Source: Weeksellaceae bacterium TAE3-ERU29
Lineage (GTDB): Bacteria > Bacteroidota > Bacteroidia > Flavobacteriales > Weeksellaceae
NCBI GenBank assembly: GCA_019218445.1
Contig: JAHUUM010000006.1
Coordinates: 1-64,000 of the forward strand
DNA length: 64,000 nucleotides
Reading direction: 5' to 3'
In this document: positions 1 through 9,407 of the stretch, in pieces
Layout of the letters: the number at the start of each line of letters is the position of its first letter
Position numbering within the stretch: the first letter of the stretch is position 1
Notes under the pieces: model-generated
Seen by the model: only the letters and a program-made list of their open reading frames with translations
What the model was told of the DNA's origin: nothing
Databases searched by the model: none
Position numbers and translations under genes: made by a program

Positions 1-33
1 ACAACTATTACATGACTTTTTTTAATAAGAAAA

Positions 34-64
34 CCGTCTCGGTTTTGAGACGGCTTCTTTTTTT
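34..64 (+). terminator. Rho-independent terminator at left edge
   Basis: A 7-bp stem (CCGTCTC at 34-40, GAGACGG at 47-53) is followed by a T-rich run. It probably ends a plus-strand gene that lies off the window to the left. A frame ending in a TAA at 23-25 is compatible with that gene, but too little is visible to name it. The same stem sequence reappears in terminators near 2111 and 47269. Confidence 0.7.
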
Positions 65-67
65 TAT

Positions 68-75
68 TAAATTTG
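68..75 (+). promoter_or_regulatory. Promoter -7 element for dnaG
   Basis: TAAATTTG matches the Bacteroidetes -7 consensus TAnnTTTG and lies 22 bases before the TTG start of dnaG. No convincing -33 TTG element was picked out. Confidence 0.5.
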
Positions 76-97
76 TTTTCTAATTAAATTCAAAAAA

Positions 98-2035
98 TTG
101 ATTTCAAGAAAAACCATAGACGAAATTTTCTCTACTGCTCGGGTAGAAGAAGTGATAGGTGATTTCATTCAGCTAAAAAAATCGGGAAGTAATTACAAAG
201 GCTTTTCCCCTTTTAGTAATGAAAAAACACCGTCGTTTATGGTGTCACCGGCAAAGCAAATTTGGAAAGATTTTTCTTCGGGAAAAGGCGGTAGCGTAGT
301 TTCATTCCTCATGGAGCACGAGCAGTTCACTTATCCGGAGGCTTTAACTTGGTTAGCAAAAAGATACAATATTGAAATTGAAGAAGACCGAGAAAGAACT
401 GAAGAGGAAGTCGCTCAGTTTAAAGAAAAAGAAAATCAATATGTCTTAACCACTTTTGCCGCAGATTATTTTAAAAAGCAACTACATGAAACCGAAGAAG
501 GAAAAACCATAGGTCTATCTTATTTTAAAGAAAGAGGTTTTAATAACGAAACTATTCAGCATTTTGATTTAGGTTATTCTCCTGAGGCTTGGGATGCTTT
601 CACGTCTTACGCCATGCAAAAAGGCTATTCCTATGAATTACTAAAAGAAACAGGACTTACCGTAGGAAACCCTGAACGTCCCGTAGATAGATTCCGAGAA
701 CGAGTAATATTTCCTATTCATAGTTTTTCCGGTCGAGTTTTAGGGTTTGGTGGAAGAATTTTAAAAAATCAGGTAAAAACGGCAAAATATCTCAACTCTC
801 CGGAGAATGAAATCTACCATAAAAGTAAAATTTTATACGGAATCTTTCAGGCAAAACAAGAAATCTTAAAAAAAGACGAATGTATTTTAGTCGAAGGTTA
901 TACCGATGTACTTTCTCTTTATCAATCAGGAGTAGAAAATGTGGTAGCCAGTTCAGGAACAGCTTTAACACCTGAACAAATTCGATTAATTAAGCGTTTA
1001 ACCAATAATATTATTCTGATTTATGACGGAGATTCTGCCGGAATAAAAGCCTCCTTCAGAGGAATTGATTTAATTCTAGAACAAGAATTAAACGTAAAGG
1101 TTATTGTATTGCCCGACGGTGATGACCCCGATTCTTTTGCTAAAAAACATTCCGATACAGAAATACAAGATTTCATAAAAAAGAACGCCACTGATTTTAT
1201 TAAATTTAAAATCAAAATTCTAAAAGATGATGCGGGAAATGATCCGATAAAAAAAGCTGAAATGATTTCCGGTGTAGTGGAAAGTATTGCTTTAATTCCT
1301 AATATTATTCAGCAAGAAATTTACGTTCGGGAAGCTTCTAATCTTTTAGATGTACGGGAAGAAACACTTTTCAGACAATTAGAAATAGAGAAATTAGCTA
1401 ATAAGAAAAAGTTTAATTACAAACCGACCAAAGAAGAAAGCGAAGGAAAAGTTACATTACAAAAATCTACGGAAACTCATGATTTTAGTATCGATAGATT
1501 TGGTAAATTAGAAGAAGATATTTTACAATCCATTATAAAATACGGTGATAAAAAATATGAATTTCCTCACCCTACTCTAAAAAATAAATTTTATGAATCT
1601 ACTGTTTTAGAAGAAGTTATCACACAATTAGAAGAAGATAAAATTATTTTTTCCGTTCCTTTTTACAATAAAATTTATACTGATTTAAAATCTGAATTTA
1701 TTCAGCAACAAAATATAGACACCGCTTCTTTAATTCAGCATCCTGATGAAAAAATAAGTAAAATCGTTTCTGACTTTTTATTTGAGAAATATGAGCTTTC
1801 CAACTGGGAAAGACAAGGAATGGTTACGCCTAAAAAAGAAGACAATATGGCAAAACATATTCAGGAACTATTACTGAATTATAAAAGATTAATTGTTATA
1901 AAAATGATAAATCAGGCGAAAGAAGAAATCTCTAAAGAATTAGAACCTTATGAAAGATTAAACGTTTTAGAAAACATTATGAAATTAAAGAAAGTATTAT
2001 CTAATCTGGAACAAATATTAGGCAGAGTTGTTTAA
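98..2035 (+). CDS. dnaG: DNA primase DnaG (zinc-less form)
   Basis: Synthesises RNA primers at the replication fork, working with the DnaB helicase. The N-terminal domain (about 1-100) has the family framework, and the Toprim catalytic core shows VEGYTD near 265-270, YDGDSAG near 309 and DGDDPD near 339. The C-terminal part is diverged, as is usual for the helicase-binding domain. The start is TTG at 98: translation from it gives the expected ISRKTIDEIF N-terminus and a TAnnTTTG element lies just upstream. Odd: all four positions that normally bind zinc (Cys, His, Cys, Cys) are replaced by Ser37, Ser40, Asp58 and Ser61. From memory this is shared by other flavobacterial primases. Length of 645 residues is normal. 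Confidence 0.96.
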   Translation: MISRKTIDEIFSTARVEEVIGDFIQLKKSGSNYKGFSPFSNEKTPSFMVSPAKQIWKDFSSGKGGSVVSFLMEHEQFTYPEALTWLAKRYNIEIEEDRERTEEEVAQFKEKENQYVLTTFAADYFKKQLHETEEGKTIGLSYFKERGFNNETIQHFDLGYSPEAWDAFTSYAMQKGYSYELLKETGLTVGNPERPVDRFRERVIFPIHSFSGRVLGFGGRILKNQVKTAKYLNSPENEIYHKSKILYGIFQAKQEILKKDECILVEGYTDVLSLYQSGVENVVASSGTALTPEQIRLIKRLTNNIILIYDGDSAGIKASFRGIDLILEQELNVKVIVLPDGDDPDSFAKKHSDTEIQDFIKKNATDFIKFKIKILKDDAGNDPIKKAEMISGVVESIALIPNIIQQEIYVREASNLLDVREETLFRQLEIEKLANKKKFNYKPTKEESEGKVTLQKSTETHDFSIDRFGKLEEDILQSIIKYGDKKYEFPHPTLKNKFYESTVLEEVITQLEEDKIIFSVPFYNKIYTDLKSEFIQQQNIDTASLIQHPDEKISKIVSDFLFEKYELSNWERQGMVTPKKEDNMAKHIQELLLNYKRLIVIKMINQAKEEISKELEPYERLNVLENIMKLKKVLSNLEQILGRVV

Positions 2036-2108
2036 TAAATGTGTCCCAATACCCACAGTCTCTCTGAGATTTACATACCTGTGAGGCCAATACGAGCAAA
2101 ATCAATAA

Positions 2109-2145
2109 AAAGAGCCGTTTCAATAAGTTTTGAGACGGCTTCATA
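2109..2145. terminator. Bidirectional terminator between dnaG and SPOR gene
   Basis: GCCGTTTCAA and TTTTGAGACGGC form a hairpin between two convergent genes, with A-rich sequence on the left and T-rich sequence on the right. It can serve dnaG on the plus strand and the SPOR gene on the minus strand. Confidence 0.65.
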
Positions 2146-2152
2146 TTAAATA

Positions 2153-2623
2153 TTATTTAGCCTTTCTACACCAAACCGCCCATTGTACAAAGAATGCCCC
2201 GGGATATTTTCTTTTAATTTTAGCCATATCCATTGCCCCCGATCTTTTACTAAAATACTCACCTACCAATACCCGATAATCCGGTCTTGTATAAACCATT
2301 TCAGAAGGTAAATCCGGAAACGAAGCATTAAATTCTCGTATTACTTGATTAGCTGTATTTCTATCTTTGGTATATCTTATTTGTATTCTGTACCCTCGTA
2401 CTTTAGGATTTTTAGCACATATATCAACCGTTTCCTCTGGTTGAACAGAAGAAGAGGATGCCGCCTTCCAACAATTGGCTTTAGCTTCTTTTGTAATCAA
2501 AGAATCTATAGCACTATTTACATCTAAATTATACTCTCCTCCCGAAAGACTATCTTTTACAGATATTTGTGCATAAGAAAAACTTAAAAACAGACAAACC
2601 ACTAAAAATAGTATCTTCTTCAT
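2153..2623 (-). CDS. Secreted SPOR-domain protein
   Basis: A 156-residue protein with a signal peptide (MKKILFLVVCLFLSFSYA, then QIS). The C-terminal ~75 residues (GYRIQIRYTKDRNTA to GAFFVQ) look like a SPOR domain, a fold that binds denuded peptidoglycan glycan strands. A Cys-rich linker (NCWKAA, VDICAKNP, VWCRK) could form disulfides. The gene faces away from the act operon and has its own promoter at 2639-2646. From memory, a SPOR gene beside the act operon is common in flavobacteria. The physiological role is not known from the sequence; a periplasmic or outer-membrane cell-wall binder is likely. Confidence 0.75.
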   Translation of the reverse strand: MKKILFLVVCLFLSFSYAQISVKDSLSGGEYNLDVNSAIDSLITKEAKANCWKAASSSSVQPEETVDICAKNPKVRGYRIQIRYTKDRNTANQVIREFNASFPDLPSEMVYTRPDYRVLVGEYFSKRSGAMDMAKIKRKYPGAFFVQWAVWCRKAK

Positions 2624-2638
2624 CTTTTACTTTTTTTG

Positions 2639-2646
2639 CAAATATA
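2639..2646 (-). promoter_or_regulatory. Promoter -7 element for SPOR gene
   Basis: Read on the minus strand this is TATATTTG, a full match to TAnnTTTG, 15 bases before the ATG. Confidence 0.55.
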
Positions 2647-2859
2647 TGATACTTTATAGATTTTAAATATAATTTTATAGATTAAAGCAAAATCAATATT
2701 TTTTGCTTAAATTACAACATAATAAAAATTAAAGTTAGATGAACCTTAAAACATTACATAACAAACATTTAAACCCCTTATTTTATTTAGAACACTTATA
2801 AATTAACGCTAAATCAGAAATACATTTAATTTTGTTAGGATAAAATTAACTGATGCGTC

Positions 2860-2867
2860 TATTTTTG
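2860..2867 (+). promoter_or_regulatory. Probable promoter of the act operon
   Basis: TATTTTTG fits TAnnTTTG and lies 44 bases before the actA ATG. A TTTG upstream at about 2831 is somewhat too far for a standard -33 element, so the assignment is tentative. The rest of 2647-2911 is AT-rich with no recognised feature. Confidence 0.45.
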
Positions 2868-2911
2868 TATTTATTAATTAAAAACATACCCAAATTTCAT
2901 TATCATAAGAT

Positions 2912-4246
2912 ATGGTGTATTTGCAGAAAAATAGAAAAAATTGCTTTGTGATGTTACTCTTGTGTGTGATGTTTAGCATTACTTACGCACAAGACAGTGA
3001 AGCAATAAACGGAAATCCTGAAAAGGGTAAAGAGTTATTCAATGCTCAGTGTGCCGCTTGTCACCAGTTAGACAAGAAAGTAGTGGGACCAGCCCTTGGA
3101 GGTATTGTAGAACGCCTACAAGAGGAAGAAGACTTAGGACGAGAATGGCTACACAAATGGATTAGAAATAATCAGGAACTAAGAGAATCCGGTGACGAAT
3201 ATGCTATTAGAGTATATGAGGAAAACAACAAAGTTCCTATGACTCCCTTTCCTAATCTAACAGATCAGGAAATTGACGATATATTAGCCTACACCTCTAA
3301 TCCGCCTGAAGAGAAAAAAGAAGAAGTTGTTGCAGTTTCAGATGAACCTAAAAAAGACAACTCCAGTTTAGCTTCCGGCCCTATAGTTATTGCATTTACT
3401 GTAATTGCAGGTTTGTTAATCTGGATATTATTTAGAGTAAATGCTCTTAATAAACTATCTGTAGCTGAAAGCCTTTCTGAAGGACAAATTATTGAAAAAA
3501 CAACTTTTAAAGAAGTTTTAGAAAAAAATCAAAAATTTGTTTATGCAGGATTAGGACTATTTGCTTTATTAGCACTTTACGGAGCTTGGGATACTATGCT
3601 TACCATTGGTGTTGACAAAGGATATCGCCCTGAACAACCAATCTATTTTTCACATAAAATACATGCAGGAGAGCAAGGAATAGATTGCCAAATGTGTCAT
3701 ACAAGTGCTAAATACGGAAAAGTATCAGGAATTCCTACTACAAATGTATGTATGAACTGTCACTATCAAATCCAAGAATACAAAGGAGATTATGTAGAAG
3801 AAGGGAAATCTAAAGAATTCTATACAGAAGAGATTCAAAAAATTTATGCTTCTTCCGGATTTGATAAAAATGAAATGAAATATACCGGCGAACAAAAACC
3901 TATTGAATGGACGAGAATTCATAATATGCCTGACTTTGTATACTTTAATCACGCACAACACGTAGTTGCCGGAGGAGAAGCAATAAAGAAATCTAAAAAC
4001 GTAGAACAAGTATGTTATGCTTGTCATGGAAGAGTAGATGAAATGGATGTAGTAGAAATGGCTAATGATTTTACTATGGGATGGTGTATCGAGTGCCACA
4101 GAGCTACAGAAGTTGACATGAATAACGGCTATAACAAAGCCTATTATGTTAACCTTCATGAGAAACTGGTACAACAATACGGTAAAGGAACCACTATTAC
4201 AGTGGATGCTATTGGAGGATTGGAATGTGGTAAGTGTCATTATTAA
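2912..4246 (+). CDS. actA: Alternative complex III multihaem cytochrome subunit ActA
   Basis: Periplasmic electron-carrying subunit of alternative complex III, the quinol:electron acceptor oxidoreductase that replaces cytochrome bc1. A signal peptide (1-26) is followed by a monohaem cytochrome c domain (CAACH at 47-51, probable axial Met in KVPMTPFPNL). Two membrane segments follow near 152-174 and 212-232, then a pentahaem domain (CQMCH, CMNCH, CYACH, CIECH, CGKCH, the last at the extreme C-terminus). That makes six haem c sites. The fused N-terminal monohaem domain makes the protein larger than the pentahaem-only form. First gene of a tight six-gene operon; actB begins 30 bases downstream. 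Confidence 0.93.
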   Translation: MVYLQKNRKNCFVMLLLCVMFSITYAQDSEAINGNPEKGKELFNAQCAACHQLDKKVVGPALGGIVERLQEEEDLGREWLHKWIRNNQELRESGDEYAIRVYEENNKVPMTPFPNLTDQEIDDILAYTSNPPEEKKEEVVAVSDEPKKDNSSLASGPIVIAFTVIAGLLIWILFRVNALNKLSVAESLSEGQIIEKTTFKEVLEKNQKFVYAGLGLFALLALYGAWDTMLTIGVDKGYRPEQPIYFSHKIHAGEQGIDCQMCHTSAKYGKVSGIPTTNVCMNCHYQIQEYKGDYVEEGKSKEFYTEEIQKIYASSGFDKNEMKYTGEQKPIEWTRIHNMPDFVYFNHAQHVVAGGEAIKKSKNVEQVCYACHGRVDEMDVVEMANDFTMGWCIECHRATEVDMNNGYNKAYYVNLHEKLVQQYGKGTTITVDAIGGLECGKCHY

Positions 4247-4276
4247 TATTAACAAAAAAATAAATACTGAAGTTAC

Positions 4277-7200
4277 ATGGCTTCTAACAAAAAATATAGA
4301 AGAAGTATAGAAGAATTAGAAAATAATTCTCTTACAGAAAAACTTTCGGCAAATGAATTTGTGGAAGAGTTACCGGTAGACGAGTTTTTAGGAGACAAAG
4401 AAATAATGGAGTCTTCTAAAACAAGTCGTAGGGACTTTCTTAAATTCTTAGGATTTAGTACAGCAGCGGCCACTTTAGCAGCTTGTGAGGCTCCGGTTAT
4501 AAAATCGGTTCCTTATGTAGTAAAACCTAATGATGTAATACCCGGACTACCCACTCATTATGCTTCAACAATGTTCGATGGATTTGATTTCGCGAACGTA
4601 ATTGTAAAAACAAGAGAAGGAAGACCTATCAAAATTGATAGAAATAAAGATGCTAAATTTTTAGGGGATACCAATGCCAGAGTTCAAGCATCTGTATTAT
4701 CATTATATGATACTTACAGACTTAAAGACCCTGCAATTAATGGTAAAAAGACAGATTGGGCTACATTAGATGCTACAGTTTCTAAAAAATTAGATTCATT
4801 AAACGGTAAAAAAGCTGTTTTAGTAACATCATCTCTGCCTTCTCCATCAACAAAAGCAATAATTGAGAACTTTTTAAATTCAGTTCCGAATGCTGAACAC
4901 GTAATTTATGATGCGGTAGATTTCACTCCGGCGTTAGATGCTGCGGAAGAAGTTTTCGGAAAAAGAGTTTTACCTTATTATGACCTTACTAAATCTAAAT
5001 TAGTAGTAAGTTTCAATGCTGATTTCTTAAACACAAGTACAGGTTCTTTAGAAAAAGAATATGTAACAGCTCGTAAACCGGGCAAAGACATGTTACGCCA
5101 TATTCAAGTAGAATCTAATTTAAGTTTAACAGGGTCTAATGCAGATACTCGTATCCCTGTAAAACCAAGCGATGTTTATAAAATATTAGCCGATGTTTAC
5201 AATGGATTAAATGGAGGAACAACTGAATCTCAAGAGGCTAAAGCTTTAATTAAAGAAATTAGAGAAAACGGAAGCAATGCAGTTGTATTAGTTGACGGCT
5301 CTAAAGAAGCACAGATTTTAGGTCATTTAATCAATAAAACTTTAAATTCCAGAGCATTTACAGGGAAATCAATATTATTAAGAGAAAGTAATATTGAAAA
5401 ATATAAAGCATTCTTAAACGATGCAAAAGCAGGAAGAGTTGGGGCTTTATTTATCTATAACTGTAATCCTGTAGAGTTTTCTTACTACGGAGAACATTTA
5501 GCAGAATCTTTAAAGAAAATACCTTTATCTGTAGCTTTATTAAATAGAGAAAATAAAACATCTCAAAGTGTTAATGTAATTGCACCGGTAAACCACTGGT
5601 TAGAAAGCTGGGGAGATTTCATCCCAATGTCAGGAGTTTATACACTTCAACAGCCTACTATTCAGCCATTATTCAACACTAGACAGTTTCAAGAATCATT
5701 AATGATTTGGGCTAAAAGAGGTAAATCTAATGCAGATAATGCAAATTCATCTTTCATGATGGTAGCAGATTCTACTGCAATGGGAGAAGAAGCAACTATT
5801 GGTATGAATGTAGCTCATGAGCAATCATATTATAATTATCTTAGAAACTTTAGTAAATCTTATTTGAGCGAAACTTCTTTTAATCAAGCACTTTATAACG
5901 GATATAATGAGTTTTATGAAGGAGAAGCCCTTTCTTTTGTAGGAGGAAATGCAACAAATGCCATTTCTAAATTAAAGTCAAACAAAGGCGCTGAATGGGA
6001 AATCCAAATTTATACTAAAGTAGGTATGGGAGATGGAACTCAAGCAACTAATCCTTGGTTACAAGAACTTCCTGATCCAATTACAAGAAGTTCATGGGAT
6101 AATTACTTTACGATGAACCCATTAGACGCAGAAAGATTAGGTATAGATACTTGGAATTTTGGAAATGAACGTAACGGTAGAATGGAATTAAACGGAGTTT
6201 ACTATATTGCTACTGTGAATGGAAAAACTGTAAAAGCACCTGTATTTGTTCAACCTGGGCAAGCAATTGGTTCAATTGGATTGGCTTTAGGCTACGGAAC
6301 TACCGGTAAAATTGCAGAAGCAAATAACTTAGATGCAATAGGTGTAAATGCTTATCCTATCTACAAAGACGGACAGATTACTGCCAATGTAGAAAAATTC
6401 GAGAAAACATCAGGAGTTCACCATTTTGCAAATATTCAGATGATGAATACACTAATGGGACGTTACGAAATTGCTCGTGATGCTACATTAGATCAATTCT
6501 TACATGAAGATCCTAAAGAATGGAATGAGCCTTCCGAAATGGATACTTTCATGGGAAAAGGTACTCCTACTAATAAAGTTGATTTATGGAGAGGTTTTGA
6601 TAGAACTATTGGTCCTCACTTTAATCTTTCCATAGATTTAAATGCTTGTACAGGTTGTGCGGCTTGCGTAATTGCTTGTCATGCAGAAAACAATGTACCG
6701 GTAGTTGGTAAAGATGAAATTAGAAGATCACGTGATATGCACTGGTTAAGAATAGACAGATACTATTCAGACCACATGCAAGAGCTTCACCCTGAGCGTT
6801 ATCCGTACACACAGAAAGAAGCATTAAAAGATAAAGAATATAACGAACCTACTCAATATAAAGTATTGGTAAAACCGGCATCAGAGAATCCGGACGTTAT
6901 ATTCCAGCCGATGATGTGTCAGCATTGTAACCACGCACCGTGTGAAACTGTTTGTCCGGTAGCGGCAACATCTCACGGACGACAAGGGCAAAACATGATG
7001 GCTTATAACCGTTGTGTAGGTACAAGATATTGTGCAAACAACTGTCCTTATAAAGTACGTCGTTTCAACTGGTTTAACTATGCTCAGAACGATAAGTTCA
7101 ACTTTAACATGAATAACGATTTAGGTCGTATGGTATTAAATCCTGATGTAGTAGTACGTCAGAGAGGGGTTATGGAAAAATGTTCATTCTGTATTCAATC

Positions 7201-7450
7201 TACTCAAGCGGTTATTTTAAAAGCTAAAAAAGAGAACAGAAGAGTGTCTGCAGATGAATTTAATGATGCTTGTGCTTGTGCAAGTGCTTGTTCTTCCGGA
7301 GCAATGGTATTTGGAGACATTAATGATAAAGAAGCTCCAATTACAGCACTAAAACAAAGTAAACGTAAGTATGAAGTGTTAGAAGAAGTTGGTACAAAAC
7401 CAAACGTATTCTACCATGTGAAAATTAGAAATAGAAAAGAATTAAATTAA
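4277..7450 (+). CDS. actB: Alternative complex III iron-sulfur/molybdopterin-like subunit ActB
   Basis: Large periplasmic subunit. The N-terminal ~750 residues resemble the molybdopterin oxidoreductase fold, which in ActB proteins carries no molybdenum cofactor. The C-terminal ~270 residues are a four-cluster ferredoxin domain, with Cys groups CTGCAACVIAC (about 790), CQHCNHAPCETVCP (about 880), CANNCPY, CSFC and CACASAC. A twin-arginine motif (SRRDFLKFLGF, Arg51-Arg52) leads into a lipobox-like LAAC at Cys70, which suggests folded export by Tat and possible lipidation. The ~48 residues before the RR motif are unusually long but typical of Bacteroidetes ActB from memory. Electrons pass from the quinol site in ActC through the clusters to the ActA haems. 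Confidence 0.95.
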   Translation: MASNKKYRRSIEELENNSLTEKLSANEFVEELPVDEFLGDKEIMESSKTSRRDFLKFLGFSTAAATLAACEAPVIKSVPYVVKPNDVIPGLPTHYASTMFDGFDFANVIVKTREGRPIKIDRNKDAKFLGDTNARVQASVLSLYDTYRLKDPAINGKKTDWATLDATVSKKLDSLNGKKAVLVTSSLPSPSTKAIIENFLNSVPNAEHVIYDAVDFTPALDAAEEVFGKRVLPYYDLTKSKLVVSFNADFLNTSTGSLEKEYVTARKPGKDMLRHIQVESNLSLTGSNADTRIPVKPSDVYKILADVYNGLNGGTTESQEAKALIKEIRENGSNAVVLVDGSKEAQILGHLINKTLNSRAFTGKSILLRESNIEKYKAFLNDAKAGRVGALFIYNCNPVEFSYYGEHLAESLKKIPLSVALLNRENKTSQSVNVIAPVNHWLESWGDFIPMSGVYTLQQPTIQPLFNTRQFQESLMIWAKRGKSNADNANSSFMMVADSTAMGEEATIGMNVAHEQSYYNYLRNFSKSYLSETSFNQALYNGYNEFYEGEALSFVGGNATNAISKLKSNKGAEWEIQIYTKVGMGDGTQATNPWLQELPDPITRSSWDNYFTMNPLDAERLGIDTWNFGNERNGRMELNGVYYIATVNGKTVKAPVFVQPGQAIGSIGLALGYGTTGKIAEANNLDAIGVNAYPIYKDGQITANVEKFEKTSGVHHFANIQMMNTLMGRYEIARDATLDQFLHEDPKEWNEPSEMDTFMGKGTPTNKVDLWRGFDRTIGPHFNLSIDLNACTGCAACVIACHAENNVPVVGKDEIRRSRDMHWLRIDRYYSDHMQELHPERYPYTQKEALKDKEYNEPTQYKVLVKPASENPDVIFQPMMCQHCNHAPCETVCPVAATSHGRQGQNMMAYNRCVGTRYCANNCPYKVRRFNWFNYAQNDKFNFNMNNDLGRMVLNPDVVVRQRGVMEKCSFCIQSTQAVILKAKKENRRVSADEFNDACACASACSSGAMVFGDINDKEAPITALKQSKRKYEVLEEVGTKPNVFYHVKIRNRKELN

Positions 7451-7472
7451 ATAAACGGTTTAAAATAAATTT

Positions 7473-8885
7473 ATGTCAGGTCATTACGAATCACCCATTA
7501 GGGAACCGCTTATTTTAGGTCACAAGACCTATCATGATATCACAGAAGATATAGCGCGTCCGGTAGAAAGTAAAGCAGGAAGATTATGGTGGATAGCCTT
7601 CAGTTTAGCTTTTATTGCTTTCCTTTATGGTTTTGGGTGTATAGCTTACACCATAGGAACAGGAATTGGAGTCTGGGGTCTTAACCGAACTATTAACTGG
7701 GCATGGGATATTACCAACTTCGTTTGGTGGGTAGGTATCGGTCACGCGGGTACATTAATCTCAGCTGTATTGTTATTATTTAGACAAAAATGGAGACTAT
7801 CAATCAACCGTTCTGCAGAGGCTATGACGATTTTTGCTGTAGTGCAAGCAGGATTATTCCCGGTAATTCACATGGGGCGTCCTTGGGTTGGATATTGGGT
7901 ATTCCCTATTCCTAATAATTTCGGATCTTTATGGGTAAACTTTAACTCTCCTTTATTCTGGGATGTATTAGCAATATCAACTTATTTATCAGTATCATTA
8001 GTGTTCTGGTACATGGGATTAATCCCCGATTTTGCAATGTTACGAGACAGAGCTACTAAACCTTTCTCCAAAAAGATTTATGGAATCCTTTCTTTCGGAT
8101 GGGGTGGTAACGCAAAACATTGGCAAAGATTTGAAGAATTATCTTTGGTATTGGCTGGGTTAGCAACACCATTGGTATTCTCTGTACACACCACCGTATC
8201 ATTTGACTTTGCTACATCAGTAATTAAAGGTTGGCACTCTACAATTTACCCACCTTACTTCGTTGCCGGAGCGGTATTCTCAGGATTCGCAATGGTACAA
8301 ACATTAATGGGAGTTGCAAGAAAAGTAATAGGGTTAGAAGATTATATTACAAGAAAACATATTGAATATATGAATATTGTAATTTTAGTAACCGGTGGAA
8401 TGGTAACTGTTGCATATTTAACCGAGTTTTTCGTTGCATGGTATTCAGGCAGTAGATACGAAGACTTTACTTACTTTACAGTAGGAGCCGCTACAGGGCC
8501 ATATTGGTGGGCATTCTGGTTACTAATTATTTGTAATGTAATTGTTCCTATGACTATGTGGTATAGACCTGCAAGAAGAAATTATCTTTGGACCTTTATT
8601 GTATCTATTGTAATTAATATAGGTATGTGGTTTGAGCGTTTTGATATTATTGTTATCAACTTAAGCCGTGATTATTTACCATCATCTTGGACTATGTTCA
8701 TGCCAACATTTGTAGATGTAGGTATCTATTTAGGAACAATCGGGTTCTTCTTTATACTATATTTGTTATATGCAAGAACATTCCCTGTAATTGCACAGGC
8801 GGAATTAAAAACAGCTTTAAAATCATCTGGCGAAAGCTATAAAAAACATCATACAGAACATGAGCACGACGAACATAAACACTAA
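7473..8885 (+). CDS. actC: Alternative complex III NrfD-like membrane subunit ActC
   Basis: Integral membrane quinol-binding subunit of the NrfD/PsrC family, 470 residues with about ten hydrophobic segments. Typical flavobacterial features are the EPLILG opening, the WWIAFSLAF first helix, a GHAGTLISA stretch and a His-rich, charged C-terminal tail. It lies 22 bases after actB. Its last 26 bases overlap the start of actD, which implies coupled translation. Confidence 0.94.
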   Translation: MSGHYESPIREPLILGHKTYHDITEDIARPVESKAGRLWWIAFSLAFIAFLYGFGCIAYTIGTGIGVWGLNRTINWAWDITNFVWWVGIGHAGTLISAVLLLFRQKWRLSINRSAEAMTIFAVVQAGLFPVIHMGRPWVGYWVFPIPNNFGSLWVNFNSPLFWDVLAISTYLSVSLVFWYMGLIPDFAMLRDRATKPFSKKIYGILSFGWGGNAKHWQRFEELSLVLAGLATPLVFSVHTTVSFDFATSVIKGWHSTIYPPYFVAGAVFSGFAMVQTLMGVARKVIGLEDYITRKHIEYMNIVILVTGGMVTVAYLTEFFVAWYSGSRYEDFTYFTVGAATGPYWWAFWLLIICNVIVPMTMWYRPARRNYLWTFIVSIVINIGMWFERFDIIVINLSRDYLPSSWTMFMPTFVDVGIYLGTIGFFFILYLLYARTFPVIAQAELKTALKSSGESYKKHHTEHEHDEHKH

Positions 8886-9396
8886 GGTATATGCCCTTTA
8901 CGATGATGATGATGTATTAATAAGTGCCATTCATACATTACGTAAAAAAGGCGTTAATATAAAAGAGGTATACACTCCTTTTCCTGTACACGGCTTAGAT
9001 AAAGCATTAGGATTAAAGAAAACAAGAATATCCGATTTAGCTTTTATCTATGGAGCTTATGGTCTAATATTAATGATTATTACTACGTGGTATATGATGA
9101 TTTATGACTGGCCGCAAGATATCGGAGGAAAACCAAGTTTTAGCTGGGGAGAAAATGCTACGGCTTTTGCTGTACCTATGTTTGAGATGACTGTATTTTT
9201 CGCAGCTCACTTAATGTCAATTACTTATTTAGTAAGATGTGGGTTATATCCGGGAGCAGAAGCAAAAAACCCAGACCCTAGAACTACAGATGATAAATTC
9301 TTAATTGAAGTAGAGTCCGATGATATAGAGAAACTAAAGACAATGTTCATTGATTCAGGAGCTGAAGAAGTTTCTGTAAAAAGAGCAGTAAAATAA
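8860..9396 (+). CDS. actD: Alternative complex III membrane subunit ActD (DUF3341)
   Basis: A 178-residue subunit with a cytoplasmic N-terminal domain (VYALYDDDDVLISAI, then YTPFPVHGLDKA) and two membrane helices near 64-84 and 106-126. This matches the DUF3341 family. The ATG at 8860 lies inside the end of actC. It is preferred because it leaves the conserved VYALYDDDD segment near the N-terminus and no other ATG lies between it and that segment. Confidence 0.92.
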   Translation: MSTTNINTKVYALYDDDDVLISAIHTLRKKGVNIKEVYTPFPVHGLDKALGLKKTRISDLAFIYGAYGLILMIITTWYMMIYDWPQDIGGKPSFSWGENATAFAVPMFEMTVFFAAHLMSITYLVRCGLYPGAEAKNPDPRTTDDKFLIEVESDDIEKLKTMFIDSGAEEVSVKRAVK

Positions 9397-9407
9397 AATT
9401 AATAGAA

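Noticed and set aside
3725-4255. 176-codon minus-strand frame inside actA
   Set aside because: It is the antisense shadow of the haem-binding region of a well-supported gene.
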